Shown: positions 1 through 5,021 of the stretch, in pieces
Layout of the letters: every line of letters begins with the position of its first letter
How positions within the stretch are numbered: the stretch's first letter is position 1
DNA from: Clostridia bacterium
GTDB lineage: Bacteria; Bacillota; DSM-521; Neomoorellales; Neomoorellaceae
Length of the DNA: 5,021 nt
Direction of reading: 5' to 3'
Assembly: GCA_030445875.1 (NCBI GenBank)
Contig: JASUSX010000161.1
Span: forward strand, 1-5,021
Position numbers and translations under genes: made by a program
The notes under the pieces: model-generated
Told to the model about the DNA's origin: nothing
Seen by the model: only the letters and a program-made list of their open reading frames with translations
The model's database searches: none

Positions 1-1071
1 TTCCGATCTCAGGCGGCTGTAAGGCTGGGCCGGAAGCCGGTCCTGATGGAGGTTTGCGGTACCCATACCGTGGCCGTTTCCAGGAGCGGACTGCGGGGGT
101 TGCTGCAGGATGCCCTGGAATTAAAGAGCGGCCCCGGCTGCCCGGTATGCGTCACCAGCCAGGCGGACATCGACAGGCTCATCGCCATCGCCCGTTTGCC
201 CGGAGTAACTATAGCTACCTTCGGCGATATGGTGCGGGTTCCCGGTAGCGCCTCCTCCCTGGAGGTTGAACGGGCCGCCGGGGCCGACGTGCGCATCATC
301 TATTCCCCCCTGGAGGCGGTAAATCTGGCCCGCGAACACCCGGAGCGGGAGGTGGTTTTAGCCGGGGTCGGTTTTGAGACCACCGCCCCCGCCGTGGCCC
401 TGGCTATAAAGGAAGCGGCGAGCCAGGGGATAGGAAATTTTTCCGTCCTGAGCCTGCATAAGACAATGCCCCCGGTTTTAAGAACCCTGCTGCAGGATAA
501 GGAACTGGTCCTGGATGGCCTCATACTGCCCGGACATGTTTGTACCATCGCCGGGCGGCTGCCCTTTGATTTTATCGCCACAGATTACGGTATCCCCGCT
601 GCCGTTACCGGCTTTGAACCCCTGGATATCCTGGCAGCCCTGGAGGTCCTGCTGCGGCAGGCTATCTCGGGACAGCCGGCAGTGGCTAACGTCTACCGGC
701 GCCTGGTGGCGGAAGACGGCAACGCCAGGGCCCGGGCCGTCCTGGCGGAATACTTCACGCCGGTTGAGGTCATGTGGCGGGGCCTGGGGTCAATTCCCGC
801 CAGTGGCCTGCAAATAGCCGCTCCCTACCGGCACTTTGACGCCGCTCACCGTTTCCCCGTAACCCCTCTTACCGGCAGTGGTTTCCCCGGCTGCCGCTGC
901 GGCGAACTCCTGGCGGGGAAGATCTCGCCGCCCCGGTGCCCCCTGTTTGCCAGGCAATGTACCCCCAATCACCCCGTAGGACCCTGTATGGTTTCCTCCG
1001 AAGGGGCCTGCGCTGCCTATTACCATTACGAGCATAGGGCGGAGGTGGGCAATAAACCAGATGGACGCTAG
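1..1071 (+). CDS. hypD: HypD, [NiFe]-hydrogenase Fe-(CN)2CO assembly protein (5'-partial)
   Basis: HypD is the iron-sulfur scaffold that, with HypC, holds the iron while cyanide and CO ligands are attached for the [NiFe]-hydrogenase active site; it is cytoplasmic. Seen here: the EVCGTHT motif (49-69, Cys at 55), the GPGCPVC motif (130-150) with its two cysteines, GFETTAP (370-390), an LPGHVC motif near 526-543, and a C-terminal cysteine-rich region with Cys codons at 892, 898, 937, 958, 985 and 1009 that fits the [4Fe-4S] site. The frame is open back to base 1 and those 15 codons resemble HypD sequence ahead of MEVCG, so the ATG at 46 is an internal methionine and the real start lies upstream. 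By comparison with E. coli HypD, where this cysteine is residue 41, roughly 20 residues are missing. The stop codon lies inside the start of hypE. The family assignment is very secure. Confidence 0.97.
   Translation, partial: FRSQAAVRLGRKPVLMEVCGTHTVAVSRSGLRGLLQDALELKSGPGCPVCVTSQADIDRLIAIARLPGVTIATFGDMVRVPGSASSLEVERAAGADVRIIYSPLEAVNLAREHPEREVVLAGVGFETTAPAVALAIKEAASQGIGNFSVLSLHKTMPPVLRTLLQDKELVLDGLILPGHVCTIAGRLPFDFIATDYGIPAAVTGFEPLDILAALEVLLRQAISGQPAVANVYRRLVAEDGNARARAVLAEYFTPVEVMWRGLGSIPASGLQIAAPYRHFDAAHRFPVTPLTGSGFPGCRCGELLAGKISPPRCPLFARQCTPNHPVGPCMVSSEGACAAYYHYEHRAEVGNKPDGR
1041..1047 (+). promoter_or_regulatory. Ribosome binding site for hypE, inside the hypD 3' end
   Basis: GGAGGTG lies 13 nt before the ATG at 1061, within the last codons of hypD. 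The spacing is slightly long, but no better in-frame start is present, and the protein from 1061 begins as HypE proteins normally do. Confidence 0.6.
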
Positions 1072-2062
1072 AGTAATTCTCTTATCCCACGGCGATGGTG
1101 GGGCCCTGACCAGGGAATTAATCAACCAGGTCTTTTTCGCCCACCTGGGCAACGCCATCCTGGCCCAGGAGGGGGACGCCGCCTGTTTACCAGAGCTGGA
1201 GGGAAGGCTGGCTATAACGACGGATTCCTTTGTCGTCAGCCCTGTATTCTTCCCCGGCGGGGACATCGGCAAGCTCGCCGTGTACGGGACAGTAAACGAC
1301 CTGGCCGTCAGCGGTGCCGTGCCCAGGTATCTTACGGCAGCCTTTATGATTGAGGAAGGGTTTACCATAGAGGGGTTGGAACAAATAGCCGCTTCCATGG
1401 CCGCCGCTGCCCTGGAGGCCGGGGTGCAGGTAGTGGCCGGTGACACCAAGGTGGTGGAAAGGGGCCACCTGGACGGCGTCTTTATTAACACGACGGGTTT
1501 AGGTGTCATCCCCCCGGGGGTTGACCTGGGTTACCACCACATTCAGCCCGGCGACAGGATTGTCATCAACGGTAGCATCGGCGAGCACGGCGTGGCCGTA
1601 ATGGGCCGGCGGCAGGGCTTTAGCTTTGACGTCCAGAGCGACTGCGCCCAGCTCGGGGGCATCATCGGGTTCTTGTTGAGTAATTGTAAGGGCGTAAAAT
1701 TTATGCGCGATCCCACCCGGGGCGGGGTGGCTACGGCCCTGAAAGAGATTGCCCTGCAGGCCGGTTGTGATTTCTACCTCGAGGAAGAGAAGCTCCCGGT
1801 GGCTGCCCGGGTAAGATCCATATGCGACCTGCTGGGCCTCGACCCCCTTTACCTGGCCAATGAGGGCAAGTTCCTGGCCGTTGTTGCAGCCGGGGAGTGC
1901 GACCGGATATTGGATACCCTGCACCAGCATCCCCTGGGCAGGCAGGCCTGCTGTATCGGTGAGGTACGGCCGGGCAGCGGTAACGTTTTTGTCAGGACCG
2001 CCATCGGCGGCACGAGGCGCCTGGAACTATACACCGGTGCCATTCTACCCAGGATATGCTAG
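1061..2062 (+). CDS. hypE: HypE, carbamoyl dehydratase (cyanide-forming) for [NiFe]-hydrogenase maturation
   Basis: HypE receives a carbamoyl group from HypF on its C-terminal cysteine and uses ATP to dehydrate it to a thiocyanate, which supplies the cyanide ligands for the HypC-HypD iron centre. The 333-residue protein has the usual family length. It begins with the glycine-rich LSHGDGG segment (residues 8-14). It carries the PurM/AIR-synthase-type ATP-binding features DSF at 55-57, GDTK at 127-130 and DPTRGG at 217-222, and it ends in PRIC, so the catalytic cysteine is residue 333 and the gene is intact. The ATG overlaps the hypD stop region by 11 bp, which suggests translational coupling and near-equal output of the two partners. 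The family call is very secure. Activity depends on HypF, which is not in view. Confidence 0.97.
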   Translation: MDARVILLSHGDGGALTRELINQVFFAHLGNAILAQEGDAACLPELEGRLAITTDSFVVSPVFFPGGDIGKLAVYGTVNDLAVSGAVPRYLTAAFMIEEGFTIEGLEQIAASMAAAALEAGVQVVAGDTKVVERGHLDGVFINTTGLGVIPPGVDLGYHHIQPGDRIVINGSIGEHGVAVMGRRQGFSFDVQSDCAQLGGIIGFLLSNCKGVKFMRDPTRGGVATALKEIALQAGCDFYLEEEKLPVAARVRSICDLLGLDPLYLANEGKFLAVVAAGECDRILDTLHQHPLGRQACCIGEVRPGSGNVFVRTAIGGTRRLELYTGAILPRIC

Positions 2063-2066
2063 GAGT

Positions 2067-2089
2067 GCATCTCAAAGTGGGAGGGATGC
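2067..2089 (+). other. Possible weak hairpin enclosing the regulator's ribosome binding site
   Basis: GCATC (2067-2071) and GATGC (2085-2089) can pair with a 13-nt loop that holds most of the GGGAGGG ribosome binding site. The stem is only 5 bp, so this may be chance. Confidence 0.2.
2079..2085 (+). promoter_or_regulatory. Ribosome binding site fixing the TTG start of the regulator
   Basis: GGGAGGG ends 7 nt before the TTG at 2093. It is strong and well placed, and there is no ATG or GTG in frame nearby, so it supports the TTG as the true start. Confidence 0.75.
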
Positions 2090-2092
2090 TAT

Positions 2093-3856
2093 TTGACCGG
2101 TAACGCAGCCGAATGGGTGAAAGACCGAACTATCCTCAGTACCATTCTTGCTTCAGTCCAGGCCGGGATCGTGATCATTGATTGCCAGGCCAGGGTAGTC
2201 CGGATCAACCCCTTTGCCGAACGGCTTTTTAACATCGAGGGAGAAAAGGCAATTGGTAAGCGCTTGTCCGCTGTTATACCCGCTTCCTCCCTGGCTGAGG
2301 TACTGGAGACCGGCGAGGAAGCCGGGCCGGTATCGGAGCGTTATCATGGCCGGCACCTTCTCGCCAGGTACTACCCTTTATTTAACGATCATCAGAAATT
2401 GGAAGGGGCTTTAAGTATCTATATAGACGTTACCGAGCATGAGCAAGTCAAGCAACAGCTCCAGGAAGCCCGGCAAAAGGAAAGGGAACTCGAGGCCATC
2501 CTGGAGCACTCCCACGACGGGATCTGGATTATGGATGGGGGAGGCATTACCCTGCGGGTGAGCAAATCGTGGCAGGACTTCTCAGGGATCAAGCGCGAAG
2601 AAGTAATTGGCCGTACGGTCTATGAAATTGTAGCCGAGGGTTATTACACCGACTCCGCCGCCATCCATGTCATTGAACAAAGGAAGCCGGTGACCATTAT
2701 CTATAGAACCAGGACCGGCAAGAAGGCCCTGGTTACGGCTACACCGGTTTTTGGCGCCGATGGGGGCATCTGGCGCATCATATCCAATGTCCGCGATATT
2801 ACGGAGCTGGACCAGTACAGGAAGGAATTAGAAAAAAGCCAGGAGAACAACCTCCGCTTTCAGGAGGAACTCAAACTCCTGCGCCAGCAACAGTTGGAGA
2901 GCAGCGGGATTATCGCCCGCAGCCAGGCCATGAAAGACGTATTGGAGACGGCCGCCCAAACGGCCGGTTCGAACGCGACGATCCTGGTTTTGGGTGAATC
3001 CGGTGTCGGCAAAGATATCGTCGCCCGCTTCATTCACAGCATCAGTGCCCGTAAGAAGGGCCCCTTTATCAGGGTAAACTGCGGGGCTATACCGGAAACG
3101 TTAATGGAATCCGAACTATTCGGCTATGAAGAAGGGTCGTTCACGGGGGCGCGTAAAAAAGGTAAACCCGGTATGTTTGAGCTAGCCCAGGGGGGCACCC
3201 TGTTTCTGGACGAGATAGGGGAACTACCCCTCCAGATGCAGGCCAAACTCCTGCATGTCCTTCAGGACCGCACCATTATGCGAGTTGGCGGTGTGCAGCC
3301 ATTAAATGTAGATGTAAGGATTATTGCCGCCACCAATCAGGACTTAAAAACCATGGTGGAGGAGGGAAAGTTTCGCCAGGATCTTTACTACCGACTCAAT
3401 GTTATTCCGCTGTATATCCCACCTTTACGCCAACGGCCTGATGATACTTTTCCCCTATTAATGCATTTCCTGGATAAATACAATAAAAGGTATAATCTTA
3501 ATAAGAGCATTAGTTCCAGAGCCCTGGAGTTACTGGTAAAGTATGAGTGGCCAGGCAATGTCCGGGAGCTGGAGAATATTACCGAGCGGCTGGTCCTGAC
3601 CAGCCCGGAGGATATGATAGATATCAAGGATCTTCCTGCCTTTATCAAGGAAAAACATATGACACCCCTGAAGGATTTTTACCTTTCCCCGGTCGGTTCC
3701 TTAAAGGAGGCCAGGGAAAAAGTGGAGAAGTCCATGCTGGCCTGGGCCCTGAAGCGCTACGGCAGTACCCGCAAGGCAGCCGCGGCCCTGGGCGTAACCC
3801 AGCCGACTATCGTACGGCTGGCCCATAAATATGGTCTCAATAAGATCAACCTGTAA
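2093..3856 (+). CDS. Sigma-54-dependent transcriptional activator, PAS-PAS-AAA+-HTH (TyrR-type)
   Basis: This 587-residue enhancer-binding protein should remodel sigma-54 RNA polymerase at -24/-12 promoters by ATP hydrolysis. Domains in order: PAS 1 about 14-114; PAS 2 about 133-238; a coiled-coil-like linker about 239-271 rich in E, K, Q and L; the AAA+ sigma-54 interaction domain about 274-500; and a C-terminal helix-turn-helix about 557-582. In the AAA+ domain are Walker A GESGVGKD (301-308), the sigma-54 contact loop as GSFTGA (348-353, usual form GAFTGA), Walker B GGTLFLDE (367-374) and WPGNVREL (486-493). The HTH ([16 protein letters not shown]) resembles the TyrR-type variant. There is no receiver domain and no GAF domain, so control is probably by a small ligand or redox state sensed by the PAS domains; the ligand is unknown. 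It is encoded 30 bp after hypE and 17 bp before hypA, which implies it regulates hydrogenase or formate metabolism genes. The function class is secure; the target is inferred. Confidence 0.93.
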   Translation: MTGNAAEWVKDRTILSTILASVQAGIVIIDCQARVVRINPFAERLFNIEGEKAIGKRLSAVIPASSLAEVLETGEEAGPVSERYHGRHLLARYYPLFNDHQKLEGALSIYIDVTEHEQVKQQLQEARQKERELEAILEHSHDGIWIMDGGGITLRVSKSWQDFSGIKREEVIGRTVYEIVAEGYYTDSAAIHVIEQRKPVTIIYRTRTGKKALVTATPVFGADGGIWRIISNVRDITELDQYRKELEKSQENNLRFQEELKLLRQQQLESSGIIARSQAMKDVLETAAQTAGSNATILVLGESGVGKDIVARFIHSISARKKGPFIRVNCGAIPETLMESELFGYEEGSFTGARKKGKPGMFELAQGGTLFLDEIGELPLQMQAKLLHVLQDRTIMRVGGVQPLNVDVRIIAATNQDLKTMVEEGKFRQDLYYRLNVIPLYIPPLRQRPDDTFPLLMHFLDKYNKRYNLNKSISSRALELLVKYEWPGNVRELENITERLVLTSPEDMIDIKDLPAFIKEKHMTPLKDFYLSPVGSLKEAREKVEKSMLAWALKRYGSTRKAAAALGVTQPTIVRLAHKYGLNKINL

Positions 3857-3860
3857 CCCC

Positions 3861-3869
3861 GGGGGTGAT
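3861..3869 (+). promoter_or_regulatory. Ribosome binding site that selects the hypA TTG start
   Basis: GGGGGTGAT is close to the consensus GGAGGTGAT, and its G-run ends 8 nt before the TTG at 3874. An upstream in-frame GTG at 3865 lies inside this site and so has no ribosome binding site of its own at proper spacing. Confidence 0.75.
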
Positions 3870-3873
3870 AAGA

Positions 3874-4215
3874 TTGCATGAATTGGCCCTGATCCAGGAG
3901 ATCCTGGACACGGTCATGGCCCGGGCCTGGCAGAGCGAAGTCAGTCAAGTGACCCTCATCAAGCTTTCTGTAGGGAAGATCTCCGGGGCCCTGCCCCAAG
4001 CGCTTGAGTTCGGCTTTGACGCCGCGAAAAGGGGGACGCCCCTGGAAGGGGCGCGCCTGGTGATTGAAGAAGTAGAGCCCCTCCTGCAATGCAATTCATG
4101 CCAGCAGACCTTTACTTCCGACGGTTGGGCCTTTATTTGTGCAGCCTGCGGTGGCAGTGACGTCAGGATTATTAAAGGCCAGGAGGTTATCCTGGAGTAT
4201 TTTGAAGGTCTATGA
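3874..4215 (+). CDS. hypA: HypA, nickel/zinc metallochaperone for [NiFe]-hydrogenase
   Basis: HypA binds nickel at its N-terminus and, with HypB, inserts it into the hydrogenase large subunit. From the TTG at 3874 the protein is 113 residues, the normal family size, and starts Met-His-Glu, which places the nickel-ligand histidine at position 2 as the family requires. The zinc domain is visible as CNSC (73-76) and CAAC (89-92), a pair of CxxC motifs. The middle has the HypA-like stretch VGKISGALPQALEF (33-46). An earlier in-frame GTG at 3865 would add three residues and move the histidine to position 5, so I reject it. The gene is 17 bp after the regulator and 16 bp before hypB, consistent with one transcript. 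The assignment is very secure. Confidence 0.95.
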   Translation: MHELALIQEILDTVMARAWQSEVSQVTLIKLSVGKISGALPQALEFGFDAAKRGTPLEGARLVIEEVEPLLQCNSCQQTFTSDGWAFICAACGGSDVRIIKGQEVILEYFEGL

Positions 4216-4222
4216 AGGGGGA
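4215..4222 (+). promoter_or_regulatory. Ribosome binding site for hypB
   Basis: AAGGGGGA starts on the last base of the hypA stop codon and ends 9 nt before the ATG at 4232. It supports that ATG over the upstream in-frame ATG at 4139, which lies deep in hypA. Confidence 0.6.
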
Positions 4223-4231
4223 AAAAGAATA

Positions 4232-4906
4232 ATGGTCAAAGTGGTGCTAGCGCAAAAACTTCTGCAGGCCAATGAAGAGGTCGCGGCAGAGAACAGGCGC
4301 CTCCTGGAGGAAAAGGGCGTGGTTATGGTTAACCTGATCAGCGGGCCGGGAGCGGGTAAAACGACCCTTCTGGAAAGGACCCTACCCCTCTTAAAAGACA
4401 AATTGGGGGTGGCGGTGATCGAAGGGGATATTTATACCACCCGTGACGCCGAGAGGATCGCCGGGACGGGCGTCGAAGCGGTGCAGATCAACACCCGCGG
4501 GGCGTGCCACCTGGACGCGGCCATGGTGAACGAAGCCCTGCGCCAGTTGCCCCTTAACGATCTGGACATTATCTTTGTAGAAAACGTCGGCAACCTGGTG
4601 TGCCCGGCAGAATTTGACCTGGGGGATGATTATAAAATCGTAGTTGCCAGTGTTCCCGAGGGCATGGATAAGCCGGCTAAGTATCCCCTGGCCTTCCAGA
4701 AAGCCTTTGCCGCCCTGATCACCAAGATAGACTTGTTGCCTTATAGCGATTTTAACCTGGGGGCTTATATAGAACAACTGCTTACCATCAACCCCAACTT
4801 GAAGATCTTCCCCCTCTCGGCCTTAAAGGGGGAAGGTGTAGAGGAATGGAGCCAGTTTATCGGCAGGGTGGCCTGGAAAAGGAGAAGGAACCTGGACGTT
4901 ATTTAA
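4232..4906 (+). CDS. hypB: HypB, GTPase for nickel insertion into [NiFe]-hydrogenase
   Basis: HypB is a SIMIBI-class GTPase that works with HypA to load nickel into the hydrogenase large subunit. The 224-residue protein has a P-loop SGPGAGKTT (37-45), EGD at 64-66, the GTPase-domain metal site with Cys92-His93 and Cys124 (the spacing of 32 from Cys92 to Cys124 matches E. coli Cys166 to Cys198), ENVGNLVCP (117-125), the DKPAKYP segment (146-152) and the C-terminal SALKGEG (near 200) that fits the G5 region. Two points are unusual. The guanine-specificity motif reads TKID (164-167) where HypB normally has NKxD. The N-terminus is short, with neither the CxxCGC motif of E. coli HypB nor a histidine-rich stretch, so only the GTPase-domain metal site is present and nickel storage is unlikely. 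The family call is secure. Confidence 0.96.
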   Translation: MVKVVLAQKLLQANEEVAAENRRLLEEKGVVMVNLISGPGAGKTTLLERTLPLLKDKLGVAVIEGDIYTTRDAERIAGTGVEAVQINTRGACHLDAAMVNEALRQLPLNDLDIIFVENVGNLVCPAEFDLGDDYKIVVASVPEGMDKPAKYPLAFQKAFAALITKIDLLPYSDFNLGAYIEQLLTINPNLKIFPLSALKGEGVEEWSQFIGRVAWKRRRNLDVI

Positions 4907-4927
4907 GGCCTAACCCGACATCGTTAG

Positions 4928-4939
4928 TGTAAAATTACA
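4928..4939. repeat. Short inverted repeat TGTAA-AA-TTACA
   Basis: A 5-bp palindrome with a 2-base centre lies just after hypB. It could be a small operator or chance. AT-rich palindromes of this size are common, so I give it little weight. Confidence 0.2.
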
Positions 4940-4948
4940 GTAGGCAGC

Positions 4949-4978
4949 AGGAAAAGGGAGAGAAAAAGAGAAAAGAGA
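4949..4978 (+). other. 30-nt homopurine tract before the terminator-like stem
   Basis: Thirty consecutive A/G bases (no C or T) run into the left arm of the inverted repeat. They may be part of a bidirectional terminator, since the opposite strand would read as a pyrimidine run with T tracts. Otherwise I see no function. Confidence 0.5.
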
Positions 4979-5021
4979 CCTCACAGGAATAAAAACACCT
5001 AATAAGGAGTGAGGTCTCTTT
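4972..5021 (+). terminator. Probable rho-independent terminator of the hyp operon (3' end cut by the window)
   Basis: AAAGAGACCTCAC (4972-4984) and its exact reverse complement GTGAGGTCTCTTT (5009-5021) form a 13-bp perfect stem around a 24-nt loop; a further A at 4971 could pair if the next base is T. The right arm ends in T residues and the left is preceded by A-rich sequence, so it could act in both directions. The loop is longer than usual, and the sequence after 5021, which would show the T tail, is not visible. A regulatory or mobile-element inverted repeat is the alternative. Confidence 0.6.

Noticed and set aside
46..48. ATG as the hypD start
   Set aside because: The frame is open to base 1 and the 15 codons before this ATG fit the normal HypD N-terminus; MEVCG is internal in the family.
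790..1509. 239-codon open frame on the - strand
   Set aside because: It is antisense to the conserved hypD and hypE genes, crosses their junction and shows no recognisable motif; long antisense frames are expected at this GC content.
2063..2092. Sigma-54 -24/-12 promoter ahead of the regulator
   Set aside because: The gap is only 30 bp and has no GG-N10-GC pair of the TGGCAC/TTGC kind.
4139..4231. N-terminal extension of HypB from an ATG inside hypA
   Set aside because: It would overlap hypA by 77 bp with no homology to HypB, while the ATG at 4232 has a ribosome binding site and gives a family-like N-terminus.
4391..4777. 128-codon open frame on the - strand
   Set aside because: It is fully antisense to the conserved core of hypB and has no domain features.
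4930..4935. TAAAAT as a -10 promoter box after hypB
   Set aside because: There is a TG ahead of it, but no -35-like element at suitable spacing and no gene follows before the terminator-like stem.
1..5021. CRISPR array, tRNA, rRNA or insertion sequence
   Set aside because: No regularly spaced repeats, no RNA gene signature and no transposase-like protein were seen on either strand.

Overview
The window is a five-gene stretch, all on the + strand, from a hydrogenase-maturation (hyp) operon: hypD (5' end outside the window), hypE, a sigma-54-dependent PAS-PAS-AAA+ regulator, hypA and hypB. It closes with a terminator-like inverted repeat at the right edge. Moderate-to-high GC, strong GGAGG-type ribosome binding sites, two TTG starts and the protein character suggest an anaerobic, Moorella-like Firmicute (Clostridia-type acetogen or relative). 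The taxon is an inference from general familiarity, not a database match.

Layout: hypD occupies 1-1071 and overlaps hypE (1061-2062) by 11 bp. A 30-bp gap leads to the regulator (2093-3856, TTG start). A 17-bp gap leads to hypA (3874-4215, TTG start), and a 16-bp gap to hypB (4232-4906). No intergenic space is long enough for an obvious separate promoter, so the five genes look co-transcribed. The last 115 bases hold no gene that I can support. They contain a 30-nt homopurine run and a 13-bp perfect inverted repeat ending in T residues.

How the genes work together: HypE dehydrates a carboxamide carried on its C-terminal cysteine to make cyanide, and HypD (with HypC, not in view) assembles the Fe(CN)2CO unit of [NiFe]-hydrogenase. 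HypA and the GTPase HypB then deliver nickel. hypC and hypF are needed for the pathway but are not in the window; they probably lie upstream. The regulator in the middle is the most interesting part. It resembles the FhlA logic of Escherichia coli, where a sigma-54 activator lies beside the hyp genes, but it has two PAS sensor domains and a TyrR-type helix-turn-helix, and it sits between hypE and hypA. I see no wholly unknown system here. The points worth checking are the regulator and its targets, the HypA start, an altered G4 motif in HypB, and the structures around the regulator start and operon end.
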